From Alteromonadaceae bacterium (GTDB lineage Bacteria; Pseudomonadota; Gammaproteobacteria; Enterobacterales; Alteromonadaceae), in NCBI GenBank assembly GCA_014872785.1, contig WKFJ01000018.1, forward strand, positions 1 through 50,234: DNA of 50,234 nt, in the 5' to 3' direction. The position numbers and the translations under genes are program-made. The notes below the pieces were generated by a model. That model was not told where the DNA came from. It worked only from the letters and a program-made list of their open reading frames with translations, and did not search any database. Shown in pieces: positions 27,022 through 35,808 of the stretch. Position 1 is the stretch's first letter. Every line of letters starts with the position of its first letter.

Positions 27022-27582
27022 TTGCCATTGCCCACTGTGATCGCTTTTTCAGGTGCATCGGGAAGCGGTAAAACCACATTAATCAACGCGCTACGTAATA
27101 CTTTCGACTGTGAAGTGATTCACTTTGACGATCATGTCACCAAAAATACTTATCCAAATGACATGCGTGTATGGTTGCAAGACGGTGCTAATGCTAATCA
27201 AATTAAAACCCCCGATTTGGTAAACGCAGTCCTCTTTGCAATACATCACACTCAGAAAGCTTTCATATTTTTAGAAGAGCCTTTTGGGAAAAACAGAAAC
27301 GAAATCAGCTCTTTTATCGACTACAGTATTTTGCTCGATACTCCATTAGAGATATGTTTAAGCAGGGTAATTAAGAGACATATGACGCAAAACGCGGAAT
27401 CTGCCTTAGAGGGGATAAACGATTATTTAGCGCGCTACGACCTATTGCTTCGTGACTGCTATCAAACTACGAATGAAAAAGCCAGGTTAAACAGTGATTT
27501 AGTGCTAACCAACAGTGACAATGTCGCAACTGCGGTTGTTCACATAAAAACATGGCTAGAAGGTTTGGATAAAGTGCGTTAA
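27022..27582 (+). CDS. P-loop kinase-like protein
   Basis: A 186-residue protein with a Walker A motif, FSGASGSGKTTL, near the start, and a Walker-B-like FIFLEEPFG near residue 90. LDTPLEICLSRVIKRH is the lid region common in uridine-kinase-like and other nucleoside or small-molecule kinases. The substrate cannot be told. The start is TTG at 27022 behind AAGGAG, overlapping the end of the YjbQ gene region. It converges on dnaB with 7 bases between. Confidence 0.8.
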   Translation: MPLPTVIAFSGASGSGKTTLINALRNTFDCEVIHFDDHVTKNTYPNDMRVWLQDGANANQIKTPDLVNAVLFAIHHTQKAFIFLEEPFGKNRNEISSFIDYSILLDTPLEICLSRVIKRHMTQNAESALEGINDYLARYDLLLRDCYQTTNEKARLNSDLVLTNSDNVATAVVHIKTWLEGLDKVR

Positions 27583-27589
27583 ACGCTCT

Positions 27590-28999
27590 TTATTCCATAC
27601 CTGGATAGTCGCCCTGCGCAATCTGTACGTAGTTGTCGAAACGAGAAAATTGTCCTTGGAAGGTCAACCTGCAAGTACCGATTGGACCATTACGTTGCTT
27701 ACCGATAATAATCTCTGCCACTCCTTTATCCGGGCTGTTCTCGTTATACACTTCGTCTCGATAAATAAACATAATCAAGTCGGCATCCTGCTCGATAGAG
27801 CCCGACTCACGTAAGTCAGAGTTAATTGGGCGCTTGTCAGCACGTTGTTCCAATCCACGGTTCAGCTGAGACAACGCAATGACAGGAACCTGCAATTCTT
27901 TCGCAAGCGCCTTCAGAGAGCGGGATATTTCGGCAATCTCTAGGGTACGATTGTCCGAAAATGCAGGGGCTCGCATCAACTGAAGATAGTCAACCATAAT
28001 AAGACTTAGACCGCCTCTTTCCCGGTGAATCTTCCTCGCACGACTGCGCATTTCCATTGGTGTCAGTCCCGACGTATCGTCGATATACAGATTATTTTTT
28101 TCAGCAAGTTGCTTCATGGTATTGGACATTCTCGCCCAATCATCATCTTCTAATTGAGCGGTACGAACTCGGGTCTGGTTAACTCGACTCAAGGAAGCCA
28201 ACATACGCATCATGATCTGTTCTGAGGGCATCTCTAAGCTGAATACCATGACTGGTTTATCTTGCCCCATCATGGCGTTTTCGCACAAGTTCATTGCAAA
28301 GGTGGTTTTTCCCATAGAGGGCCTTGCCGCTACGATGATAAGGTCGGAGCGCTGTAAACCACTGGTCATTTTGTCCAAGTCAGTAAACCCTGATGACACT
28401 CCCGTGATTTCGTTGCCCGCTTTATTGAGTTCCTCAAGCCTATCTAATGTAGCAGACATGACTACTTTCAAATCCTGCGGGCCTTCGCTCTTGGTGGTTC
28501 GTTTTTCTGCGATTTCGAAAACTTTGCTTTCCGCTAGGTCTAAAATTTCACTGCTGTCACGCCCCTCGGGATTGAAACTGGTCTCTGCAATATCATTCGC
28601 GACTCCAATAAGCTCACGAACGACAGCTTTTTCCTTGATAATGTCCGCATAAGCCAAAACGTTCGCCGCGCTTGGTGTATTTTTAGCGAGTTCTCCGAGA
28701 TAAGCAAAACCACCCACTTCATCAAGCTGATTGTTTTGCTCCAAGTCTTCAGAAACTGTAATTAAATCGACTGGCTGCGTTCTTTCCAAAAGACGTATGA
28801 TGGCCGCATAAATTAACTGATGGCTACGGTTGTAAAAATCGCCTTCTACAATAGTCTCTGCTACCTTGTCCCAAGAATCTGGAGAAATAAGCATACTGCC
28901 GATGACCGACTGTTCCGCTTCAATGGAATGAGGGTGAATCTTTAACTTTTCTACCTTCTCGTCCCGCTCACGGGCACTGGCGACTTTTATATTGGACAT
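27590..28999 (-). CDS. dnaB: Replicative DNA helicase
   Basis: A 469-residue hexameric helicase that unwinds DNA ahead of the replication fork. The N-terminal primase-interacting domain spans about 20-120 (PHSIEAEQSVIGSML). The RecA-like motor has Walker A RPSMGKTTFA, Walker B LIMVDYLQLM and the arginine-finger region SDLRESGSIEQDADLIMFIYR. There is no intein. It lies downstream of rpsF-rpsR-rplI on the same strand, as in many gammaproteobacteria, here split from them by the sigma-factor operon. Confidence 0.98.
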   Translation of the reverse strand: MSNIKVASARERDEKVEKLKIHPHSIEAEQSVIGSMLISPDSWDKVAETIVEGDFYNRSHQLIYAAIIRLLERTQPVDLITVSEDLEQNNQLDEVGGFAYLGELAKNTPSAANVLAYADIIKEKAVVRELIGVANDIAETSFNPEGRDSSEILDLAESKVFEIAEKRTTKSEGPQDLKVVMSATLDRLEELNKAGNEITGVSSGFTDLDKMTSGLQRSDLIIVAARPSMGKTTFAMNLCENAMMGQDKPVMVFSLEMPSEQIMMRMLASLSRVNQTRVRTAQLEDDDWARMSNTMKQLAEKNNLYIDDTSGLTPMEMRSRARKIHRERGGLSLIMVDYLQLMRAPAFSDNRTLEIAEISRSLKALAKELQVPVIALSQLNRGLEQRADKRPINSDLRESGSIEQDADLIMFIYRDEVYNENSPDKGVAEIIIGKQRNGPIGTCRLTFQGQFSRFDNYVQIAQGDYPGME

Positions 29000-29099
29000 C
29001 TATACCGACTTAACATTGAAATTAGCGTCAAACTGCAATGGCAAATTATGACGTAAAAGAGAGGGTAAAGACAAACGAAACATTGAATGAATTAGGTAT

Positions 29100-29123
29100 A
29101 AAAAAAGAGGTACTAAGTACCTC
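29100..29123 (-). terminator. Terminator of the ECF sigma operon
   Basis: GAGGTAC (29107-29113) pairs with GTACCTC (29117-29123) around a 3-base loop. On the minus strand it is followed by six T's. It lies about 40 bases after the stop of the DUF4097 gene and ends the leftward sigma/anti-sigma/DUF4097 transcript before dnaB. Confidence 0.7.
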
Positions 29124-29159
29124 CTCTCAAGAATTCATGGGTTATTGCTAAGGTTTAGT

Positions 29160-30107
29160 CTAGTGGCCTTCTAACTCAATTCTGCCACTGACGGTTGAAA
29201 GTTCTACCTTGCCCTTGCCGCCCCTCGTGGTGAAGTCCAACCAACGACCAGGACCGTACTTCGCTTTGCGAACATCGTCGTCCGTCAAGTTATTTACCAA
29301 TCTGCCACCAGCGTGAGAGTCAATATCAAACTCAGCAGAGACATCATTTTGCAACGACAGGTTAATGCGTCCAGAAACATTAGAGCCCTCAACCGTGCCG
29401 CCTTCCATCAAATCCATGTGCACGTCGATAGTACCATTTACTGTAGTCATTTCTATTTTTTGCACCATGCCTAATTTTAGCTCAAGGTCACCATTTACCG
29501 ACTCTGCCATCACTTCGGGCACACTCGAATTAACCATGATCTCGCCGTTGACACTGGCATAAGTCGCTTCAGAACCCGATGATTTTTCGTCGTTAATTTC
29601 GCCATTTACGGTTTCAAAACTCAAGTCACCATCTAAACTTCTCGCGTCAATGCCACCGTTAACCGTTTCTAATCTGATGCGGCCAACGATATCTCTAGCG
29701 TCAATATCACCATTGACTGTCTCGGCTTTTAAGCCTGCATTTAAAAATCTAAACTGAACATCGGCATTTACAGATGTGTATTCCACTCTGGCGCCCATAG
29801 GCACAAAAATTTCCAAATCATCACCTTTGTACTTATTGCTGCTCCAAGAGCGACTCTTTTCCATTTTCACATGGATGATCACTGTTCCGCCACGCTTCTC
29901 AAAGATAAATTCTTTTGCTTTATCATCAAGTTCACCGCGCACTTGCACTTCATTTTTATCCCAGCCAAAAACCTTGGCGTCGCCATTAGTGTGCTCTATA
30001 TCGTCGTAAACGTCTTTGTCTACCTTCATGTTTTCATCAACTCGCTCACCGGCGATGGCACCCAAGGTGGTGAAAACTAATGCCGTAGTTACAATCCAGC
30101 TTTTCAT
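29160..30107 (-). CDS. Secreted DUF4097 (repeated beta-strand) protein
   Basis: A 315-residue protein with a signal peptide (cut near AIAGERV, residue 20). From about residue 113 it repeats a VNG-type turn (VNA at 113, then VNG at 131, 149, 167, 186, 204, 223) every 18-19 residues, a right-handed beta-helix pattern typical of DUF4097. No enzyme active site is visible. It is the third gene of a sigma/anti-sigma operon, so it is probably a target of that sigma factor and acts in the periplasm or at the envelope. Confidence 0.85.
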   Translation of the reverse strand: MKSWIVTTALVFTTLGAIAGERVDENMKVDKDVYDDIEHTNGDAKVFGWDKNEVQVRGELDDKAKEFIFEKRGGTVIIHVKMEKSRSWSSNKYKGDDLEIFVPMGARVEYTSVNADVQFRFLNAGLKAETVNGDIDARDIVGRIRLETVNGGIDARSLDGDLSFETVNGEINDEKSSGSEATYASVNGEIMVNSSVPEVMAESVNGDLELKLGMVQKIEMTTVNGTIDVHMDLMEGGTVEGSNVSGRINLSLQNDVSAEFDIDSHAGGRLVNNLTDDDVRKAKYGPGRWLDFTTRGGKGKVELSTVSGRIELEGH

Positions 30108-30146
30108 AATACGCTCACCTACTTCTTATGTTCTAAATCAATATTC

Positions 30147-30689
30147 TTAAATTCGATTCCACTGAGGGGAATGTACTCGCTCAATCAAATCGATTTGTTG
30201 TTGGTGTACCTGCTGTAGCATTTTCAGCAACGCTACGTTATCAGGTTCTTTCTCTAAAGCTGTTCTAATGGCAAGTGCCGCAGCCTCTAAATCATTCAGT
30301 TGTTGTTGCCAGTCCTGTGTTAATGGCTGTGTTTCAGACACCGAAACCAACAAAGCGTCTTTTTGTGCAGAATGTTGTTGTGTCATCGCATCGACCAAAA
30401 GACTAGCATCACTCACTTGTGGTGTCTGTGTCATATTCCAACTAATTGCAGCGACCGCAAAAAAACTCGCTGCCAGAGCATAAACTTTTGGAGAACTCAA
30501 AAAGTTCGCACTAATAACATTACTTTTTTCACTGGCCTGGCTTGTTGGCGAGGGTACATGCTCAGCATTCTCAGCTCGCATCGTTAAGGCGATATCGATT
30601 CCAGACCAAAGATCTTTTTTGGGCTGAATTGAATCAGGCACATGCTCAATTTGTTCGTGCAAGTATTGCTCAAAATCTTGCTTACTCAT
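30147..30689 (-). CDS. Anti-sigma factor-like membrane protein
   Basis: A 180-residue protein. The first 75 residues are polar with no zinc-binding HxxxCxxC motif. One membrane span lies at about 80-97 (VYALAASFFAVAAISWNM), and the C-terminal part, probably periplasmic, is helical and rich in Gln and Leu (QQLNDLEAAALAIRTALEKE). It overlaps the sigma-factor gene by 8 bases, the classic sign of a sigma/anti-sigma pair. The partner role is inferred from position and topology. Confidence 0.75.
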   Translation of the reverse strand: MSKQDFEQYLHEQIEHVPDSIQPKKDLWSGIDIALTMRAENAEHVPSPTSQASEKSNVISANFLSSPKVYALAASFFAVAAISWNMTQTPQVSDASLLVDAMTQQHSAQKDALLVSVSETQPLTQDWQQQLNDLEAAALAIRTALEKEPDNVALLKMLQQVHQQQIDLIERVHSPQWNRI

Positions 30690-31248
30690 AACCCATCCAC
30701 TCTTTCAATAACTGTTTAGCTCGATGAAACTGCGCTTTGCTGGATCCCACCGCAGTATTCATCATATCTGCTATTTCTTCGTGCCGATAACCTTCAATGG
30801 CATGTAAAACAAACACTATTCTGGCTCTTTCTGGCAATCTCTGAATATATTTATCCAAGTCGACCTGCCCTGCAGAACCTTCGGCTGGAGCGTCCATAGC
30901 GGCAGTATCTTCAATATTGAACATACGCTGCAACCAACCTTTTTGTTTTCTCAGATAAGAAATTGCAATGTTAGAAGCAACACTGTGAAGCCAAGTACTG
31001 AACTTACTGTCACCGCGAAAATTATCTAATTTTTGCCATACCTGAATGAAGACTTCTTGCGTGGCTTCTTCGGCGTAACCCACATCTCCCGTTAGTCGAA
31101 AACACAACGCATAAACTTGACCCACAAACTGGTGATACAACTTCTGATAGGCTTGCCTATCTCCCGCTTTCGCAGCGTCTAGCATCGCCATCACCGATTG
31201 ATCCTGAAAGGTTTTTTTTGCGTCTACGACGCTATCTAATACAGTCAA
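30682..31248 (-). CDS. ECF-family RNA polymerase sigma factor
   Basis: A 188-residue group IV sigma-70 factor. Region 2 has FVGQVYALCFRLTGDVGYAEEATQEVFIQVWQKL and the DNA-contacting FSTWLHSVASNIAISYLRKQK. Region 4 has LPERARIVFVLHAIEGYRHEEIADMM and a C-terminal helix SSKAQFHRAKQLLKEWM. It is expected to be held at the membrane by the overlapping anti-sigma gene. The start is TTG at 31248; no clear ribosome binding site is visible, so a short leader or an internal start near codon 20 is possible. Confidence 0.92.
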   Translation of the reverse strand: MTVLDSVVDAKKTFQDQSVMAMLDAAKAGDRQAYQKLYHQFVGQVYALCFRLTGDVGYAEEATQEVFIQVWQKLDNFRGDSKFSTWLHSVASNIAISYLRKQKGWLQRMFNIEDTAAMDAPAEGSAGQVDLDKYIQRLPERARIVFVLHAIEGYRHEEIADMMNTAVGSSKAQFHRAKQLLKEWMGYE

Positions 31249-31279
31249 AGTTATCGTATTTTTTTGTTTTCTTGCTGGG

Positions 31280-31310
31280 TTAGTCGCAGCATAATTTAGA
31301 AAGGTTTAAA
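31280..31310 (-). promoter_or_regulatory. Possible self-regulated ECF promoter
   Basis: On the minus strand AAACCTTT (-35-like) is followed after about 17 bases by CGACTAA (-10-like), roughly the AAC...CGTC layout of ECF promoters. It sits 30 bases before the sigma-factor start, as autoregulated ECF operons often do. Confidence 0.35.
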
Positions 31311-31392
31311 TGCATAAAAAAATTTTTTGTAGAACACGACTATGATAGGGGAAAGATAGGAACAGCATAACCGTTATAGGTACAAAAGACAT

Positions 31393-31422
31393 AAAAAAAC
31401 CGCTCTAAATGAGCGGTTTTTT
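31393..31422. terminator. Bidirectional terminator after rplI
   Basis: AAAAAACCGCTC pairs with GAGCGGTTTTTT around a TAAAT loop. The U-runs on both strands allow ending of the leftward rplI transcript (stop at 31441) and of anything coming from the left. Confidence 0.85.
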
Positions 31423-31440
31423 CGCAATAAGTCAAACTTA

Positions 31441-31893
31441 TTAAGCTTCTCTGATAACAACCAACTTGAAAGTTGCAGTAACGTCAGAGTGGAACTGAAT
31501 GTCGATCTCGAACTCACCAGTCTCGCGAAGTGTGCCTGTAGGCAATTTAACTTCAGCTTTGGTTACTTCAAGACCAGCAGCAGTTACAGCATCAGCGATG
31601 TCGCGAGTACCGATAGAACCAAATAGCTTACCTTCGTCACCAGCAGGAGCAGCAATAGTTACTTCTGCGATTTCAGCAAGTTTTTCAGCTTTAGCGTTAG
31701 CAGCAGCCAATTGCTCTTCGATTTTAGCTTCAAGTTCTGCACGACGTGCTTCGAATTTTTCAACGTTCGCTTTAGTTGCAGGAACCGCTTTGCCTTGTGG
31801 GAAAAGGAAGTTACGCGCATAACCAGCTTTAACGTTAACAGTGTCACCCAAACCGCCCAAGTTGGCGATTTTGTCTAGTAGAATGATATCCAT
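31441..31893 (-). CDS. rplI: Ribosomal protein bL9
   Basis: A 150-residue protein of the large ribosomal subunit that binds 23S rRNA at the base of the L1 stalk. The N-terminal domain [24 protein letters not shown] is diagnostic. A long helix (about 42-75) connects it to the C-terminal domain. Last gene of rpsF-rpsR-rplI, ending at a strong terminator. Confidence 0.99.
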   Translation of the reverse strand: MDIILLDKIANLGGLGDTVNVKAGYARNFLFPQGKAVPATKANVEKFEARRAELEAKIEEQLAAANAKAEKLAEIAEVTIAAPAGDEGKLFGSIGTRDIADAVTAAGLEVTKAEVKLPTGTLRETGEFEIDIQFHSDVTATFKLVVIREA

Positions 31894-31921
31894 CTTGCTA
31901 CCTCTTTAATTTCGCCAATGA

Positions 31922-32149
31922 TTACTTGTGGCCGTCAGTGTACGGCAACAACGCCAAGAAACGTGCACGCTTGATAGCGCTAGAAAGCTGACGTTGATAT
32001 TTAGCACTGGTACCAGTGATACGGCTAGGTACAATTTTACCACTTTCAGTGATGTAGTTTTTCAATAAACCGATATCTTTGTAATCGATCTCTTGAACGC
32101 CTTCAGCAGTGAAACGGCAGAACTTACGACGTCTGAAATAGTTAGACAT
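31922..32149 (-). CDS. rpsR: Ribosomal protein bS18
   Basis: A 75-residue small-subunit protein that binds 16S rRNA as a pair with S6. Its sequence ([20 protein letters not shown], then [20 protein letters not shown]) is near-invariant in gammaproteobacteria. It lies 14 bases after rpsF, without the priB gene found between them in E. coli. Confidence 0.99.
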   Translation of the reverse strand: MSNYFRRRKFCRFTAEGVQEIDYKDIGLLKNYITESGKIVPSRITGTSAKYQRQLSSAIKRARFLALLPYTDGHK

Positions 32150-32163
32150 AATCGGACTCCTTA

Positions 32164-32559
32164 TTAAGCTTCTTCAGTGGCTGCAGGCGCAGGCTTAGCA
32201 GCTGGTCTTTCTGAACGATCAGAACGGTCACGAGAATCAGACTGTTCTTTAGCCATAGGTGACGGTTCAGTAACAGCGTTTTTAGTTCTCATGATCATGT
32301 TGCGAAGAATTACGTCGTTGAAACGGAAAGCAGTTTCTAGCTCTTCTACAGCTTCAGCAGATGCTTCAGCGTTGATCAACACGTAGTGTGCTTTGTGAAG
32401 TTTTTCGATTGGGTAAGCCAATTGACGACGACCCCAGTCTTCCAAACGATGAATTTGACCACCATCTTTAGATAGGATACCAGTATAACGCTCGATCATA
32501 CCTGGAACCTGTTCACTCTGGTCAGGGTGAACCATAAATACGATTTCGTAATGATGCAT
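32164..32559 (-). CDS. rpsF: Ribosomal protein bS6
   Basis: A 131-residue small-subunit protein that pairs with S18. It begins [21 protein letters not shown], the standard S6 start, and the fold ends near residue 100. The tail from about 104 ([20 protein letters not shown]...TEEA) is low-complexity and carries extra charged and Ala/Pro residues; E. coli S6 ends in a Glu-rich tail added by RimK, while here it ends in EEA, a plausible RimK substrate. First gene of its operon. Confidence 0.98.
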   Translation of the reverse strand: MHHYEIVFMVHPDQSEQVPGMIERYTGILSKDGGQIHRLEDWGRRQLAYPIEKLHKAHYVLINAEASAEAVEELETAFRFNDVILRNMIMRTKNAVTEPSPMAKEQSDSRDRSDRSERPAAKPAPAATEEA

Positions 32560-32579
32560 GATTGCTCCTTACGGTTAAG

Positions 32580-32680
32580 GCCTTGTACAGCTCAGCCAGA
32601 CTGCTTGAAGGCAAGGAAACAAATTAAGTAGCTGATTTAAGGCGGCGGAGTGTATACAAAAGCATCAGGTTAAGCAAGGA
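32580..32680 (-). promoter_or_regulatory. Promoter and leader of the rpsF operon
   Basis: On the minus strand a TATACA -10-like box (32651-32656) is followed by the GC-rich CTCCGCCGCC, a stringent-type discriminator. The leader can fold with CCTTG (32612-32616 complement) against CAAGG (32581-32585 complement). Leaders of rpsF operons in bacteria are known to bind S6-S18 for feedback control; this one has not been tested, and the -35 is unclear. Confidence 0.4.
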
Positions 32681-32696
32681 ATATTTAAGTGTTTAA

Positions 32697-33332
32697 CTAT
32701 TCGCTCTTGAAAAATGCGTGGCTCACAAATGGTGTGTCTGCAGTTATACACTGCTCAACTTCCAGTGGTCTTTTAAACAATTGTGCTTCATAGCAGCCAC
32801 CGAACAAAGAGCAGTAACACAAAGAGACTTTCAGTTTATGAGAATGTTGGGTAAACAACTTAAATGCTTCAGGCGATTGCTGGGATGTAAAACCAAACGG
32901 CGAAGATTGTTGTCCTGCTTCGAGAAACATCCCAGCACTAATAGGCGAGCGGCTTGACGGGATAGACATGTTGTCAAAACTTGCGGGCGTCGCATAGGCA
33001 TTGGCGATGAGTCGCGCTAAATGATCCCAATTCTTTGCAAATTGACCCTCAACGGAAATATCGAACCGTTCAATCACAGCCGGCCCAAGACCTCGGTTAC
33101 TAAACACGAGTTTGTATTCACCAACACCTTCAGTCGCGTTGATGTATGTTGAAATCCAAACTGAGGGCATTACCGATATTCTTTGTGCTTGTCGTTCTAG
33201 CTCAGCTTCCTCGCGCATTACTTTTGTCTGTTCCAGCGCAATGACCACTGCGGCGACGGCGGTCACCAAAGCAGCAATTGACAATAATAATTCAACGTTT
33301 TCTCTTGCGAGCTTTCTAAGCGCCATGGACAA
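32697..33332 (-). CDS. Membrane-anchored protein of unknown function
   Basis: A 211-residue protein I cannot assign. One membrane span lies at about 13-33 (VELLLSIAALVTAVAAVVIA), followed by a charged helical stretch (TKVMREEAELERQAQR) and a globular part with VWISTYINATEG, YKLVFSNRGLGPAVIERFDI and a C-terminal Cys-containing segment (CYCSLFGGCYE). The middle resembles the beta-sandwich wording of single-span proteins whose soluble part follows an N-terminal anchor. It is isolated between rpsF and a transporter gene. Confidence 0.6.
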   Translation of the reverse strand: MSMALRKLARENVELLLSIAALVTAVAAVVIALEQTKVMREEAELERQAQRISVMPSVWISTYINATEGVGEYKLVFSNRGLGPAVIERFDISVEGQFAKNWDHLARLIANAYATPASFDNMSIPSSRSPISAGMFLEAGQQSSPFGFTSQQSPEAFKLFTQHSHKLKVSLCYCSLFGGCYEAQLFKRPLEVEQCITADTPFVSHAFFKSE

Positions 33333-33366
33333 CTCTTTTTATCAATGATCTACAACCTAGATAGTT

Positions 33367-34242
33367 TTACTCTGCTGCCACCAAAAAAGCCACCCCAGCC
33401 AAGGCGACAAAAGACCAAATAGCCATACGCCCGCTGACTTTCTCGCCAAGCACGCGAGCAACAAGCAACGACAAAACGACACTCGTTGCGAATAAGGTCT
33501 GCACGATTGCAGCTTTGGTATGTGTAAATGCCAGCATTTGTAAGAACAATGCAGCAAACGTCCCAATCACCGTCGCTCCAGCGAACAATACCCACGTTTG
33601 TTTGAGGTTTTCAGCCTTGGGAAGCCATCGGTCTTTGCGGATAATCATGAGCACGACAATAATCGCCATACCACCAATAAGGCGTATTTGGCTCGCATTA
33701 GCAGGGTCAATATCCGAACTGGTTAACACATCACGACTTATTACCGCGCCGAACGCTTGGCAAAGTGCTGCGCCCGCGGCATAAAGATAGCCGGATGGTT
33801 CAAACTTGGTTACGGCCTTTCTCTTCTGGAGTTTGATGATCATATCGACTGACAAAATAACTACAGCAATACCTATCCATTGTTGCCAGCTGAGCCATTC
33901 ACCAATCCAAGCCATCGCAAATAATGCCGTAACAATGGGTGCTAAGGTTTCCGCCACTAGGATAGATTGACTATCACCTATTTTATTCAGTGCCTGAAAA
34001 AAGAAGGTGTCGCCCAAACCAATGCCTACCGCGCCGCTCAGTAGGAGCCAGAAGATCTGTTCGTTGGTGAGGGTAAAATCGGGATAAAACCATTGAGTGA
34101 CAAAAAAGAGTACCGCTGCAGCAGCCAAGCCTTTCCAAAAATTTAGCGCTAACGGCGAGAAACTTTTGCCGAGGATTTGAAACATTCTGGATGCTACCGC
34201 CCAACAAAGAGCAGTTGTCAAAGCTGCGATTTCACCTATCAA
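33367..34242 (-). CDS. DMT-superfamily (EamA) transporter
   Basis: A 291-residue inner-membrane protein with ten predicted spans in two repeated EamA halves (about 5-135 and 150-290). GVGLGDTFFFQALNKIG-type wording and the second-half FLQMLAFTHTKAAIVQTL are typical. The family exports metabolites or amino acids; the substrate here is unknown. The hairpin downstream at 34276 does not belong to it. Confidence 0.85.
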   Translation of the reverse strand: MIGEIAALTTALCWAVASRMFQILGKSFSPLALNFWKGLAAAAVLFFVTQWFYPDFTLTNEQIFWLLLSGAVGIGLGDTFFFQALNKIGDSQSILVAETLAPIVTALFAMAWIGEWLSWQQWIGIAVVILSVDMIIKLQKRKAVTKFEPSGYLYAAGAALCQAFGAVISRDVLTSSDIDPANASQIRLIGGMAIIVVLMIIRKDRWLPKAENLKQTWVLFAGATVIGTFAALFLQMLAFTHTKAAIVQTLFATSVVLSLLVARVLGEKVSGRMAIWSFVALAGVAFLVAAE

Positions 34243-34269
34243 TTAAATTCTCCAATGGCGATTTGACGT

Positions 34270-34303
34270 AAAAAAATAGCCGTTGTAATGACACAACGGC
34301 TAT
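34270..34303 (-). terminator. Terminator of the SPFH-NfeD operon
   Basis: ATAGCCGTTGT (34276-34286) pairs with ACAACGGCTAT (34293-34303), 11 bp with a 6-base loop. On the minus strand six or more T's follow. It lies 28 bases after the stop of the NfeD gene. Confidence 0.85.
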
Positions 34304-34330
34304 CTCTAACAAAACGGCGGCAAGGATACC

Positions 34331-34783
34331 TCAGGCAGCTTCAATATGCATCACTCCTACCTCAACATGAGTGACTCGTACTTTTTGTCCTTTAGACAAA
34401 TCAGTCGCTGTAGCCAATTTCCATTCGATTCCTGAATATCGATAAGTTGCACTGCCATCATTAGACGCATCTGACGCGAGAACAAACTCCATACCAATCA
34501 TGTCGTTATCGGCTTTGTGTGCTTCGGTCTTCGATTGCATTCTCTTGAGCGGCTGCCAGAGAATACCTGCGTAAATAGCGGTAAGTACCGCAATTGCAAT
34601 CAATGAGTACATCACGCTGTCTGGCAGTATTCCGATAAACACCAAAACCGCGGTTGATACGCAAGCTAACCCGACAAAAAACAATACAAAGGTACTAAAG
34701 CCCAAAACGGCTATTTCAATAACAAGCAGCAATAGACCTAAGACCAGTAACCCTTCAGTTAAATTCGCTTGAAAGAAATCCAT
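34331..34783 (-). CDS. NfeD family membrane protein
   Basis: A 150-residue protein with three membrane spans (about residues 12-30, 32-52 and 55-75) followed by a small C-terminal OB-fold domain (about 90-148, GMEFVLASDASNDGSATYRY through GQKVRVTHVEVGVMHIE). NfeD proteins occur next to SPFH proteins, as here: the SPFH gene ends 3 bases before this gene starts. It corresponds to E. coli YbbK, the partner of QmcA. The pair is thought to act on membrane domains. Confidence 0.88.
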   Translation of the reverse strand: MDFFQANLTEGLLVLGLLLLVIEIAVLGFSTFVLFFVGLACVSTAVLVFIGILPDSVMYSLIAIAVLTAIYAGILWQPLKRMQSKTEAHKADNDMIGMEFVLASDASNDGSATYRYSGIEWKLATATDLSKGQKVRVTHVEVGVMHIEAA

Positions 34784-34785
34784 AG

Positions 34786-35730
34786 CTACTGCGCCTTATT
34801 CGCATTGAGCGAATTAATTATGGAGGTAGCCTGTGCCACAATACTTGCTGCATCACTGGCATTATCTGGTAGTAGCACCACAGAGGACTCTTTGGCAATT
34901 AGCTGTTTAGCCTCAATGGCCTTAGTCGCCAAATCTAACTGAATAGCCTTTTGACCTTCTTCGGTATTAGCCGCGGTTCCTACTTTAGTCAGCGCTTCAG
35001 CTTGAGCGTCTGCAACAGCGACAATTGCTTTGGCTTCACCTTCAGCTCTTAACACTTGTTCCGTTTTTTCCGCCTCAGCAGCAAGAATTTGCGCATTACG
35101 TTGACCTTCAGCAATGTTAATTGCCGACTGACGCTCACCTTCAGACTCTAGAATTTGGGCGCGCTTCATACGTTCAGCCTTCATCTGAGCTTCCATTGAC
35201 GCCATTACAGATTGAGGTGGCACTATGTCTTTTATCTCATAGCGCATAACTTGAATACCCCAAGGAGCAGAAGCTTCATTTATTTGGGAAACAATACGAG
35301 CATTTAGTGAATCTCTTTCTTCAAAGGTCTTATCTAATTCAATCTTACCTAATTCAGAACGCATAGTTGTTTGGGCAAGCTGTACTACGGCGAAAACGTA
35401 ATCTTCAACGCCATAAGTAGCCTTGTATGGATCCAAGACACGAAAGTACAGAACGCCGTCGACGGTTAATGAAATATTATCTTTGGTAATTGCAGACTGA
35501 CTTGGTACGTCTACGGCCTGTTCTTTCAAGGAGCGGTTGGCTGCGACCTTGTCGATAAAGGGGACGATGAAGTTTAAGCCCGCTTCTTTGGTAGATTGAA
35601 ATTTACCGAAACGCTCGACGATGAAGGCACGGTTTTGCGGCACAAATTTAATTGATGAGCGCAACAGTATTACAACAAACAAAAGTGCAAATGCTTGCGG
35701 GGTCAGTACATATTCCACTAAAAATTCCAT
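34786..35730 (-). CDS. SPFH/stomatin family membrane protein (QmcA-like)
   Basis: A 314-residue protein with an N-terminal membrane anchor (about 7-24), an SPFH domain (about 28-190, FVPQNRAFIVERFGKFQST and VDGVLYFRVLDPYKATYGVEDY) and then a long helical region rich in AEGE repeats (SEGERQSAINIAEGQRNAQI). The wording closely follows E. coli QmcA. SPFH proteins form ring-like membrane scaffolds and affect protease and membrane quality control. It is the first gene of an SPFH-nfeD operon. Confidence 0.92.
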   Translation of the reverse strand: MEFLVEYVLTPQAFALLFVVILLRSSIKFVPQNRAFIVERFGKFQSTKEAGLNFIVPFIDKVAANRSLKEQAVDVPSQSAITKDNISLTVDGVLYFRVLDPYKATYGVEDYVFAVVQLAQTTMRSELGKIELDKTFEERDSLNARIVSQINEASAPWGIQVMRYEIKDIVPPQSVMASMEAQMKAERMKRAQILESEGERQSAINIAEGQRNAQILAAEAEKTEQVLRAEGEAKAIVAVADAQAEALTKVGTAANTEEGQKAIQLDLATKAIEAKQLIAKESSVVLLPDNASDAASIVAQATSIINSLNANKAQ

Positions 35731-35808
35731 ATTTAGATGCCTTATTTCTGCTCAAAGGACGTTCATTGTAGAAGATAAAATAATCAACGGCTATGAAAAA
35801 TATGTAAG

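Noticed and set aside
28212..28652. A 146-codon frame opposite dnaB
   Set aside because: It is fully antisense to a highly conserved gene, and its composition is the expected shadow of that frame.
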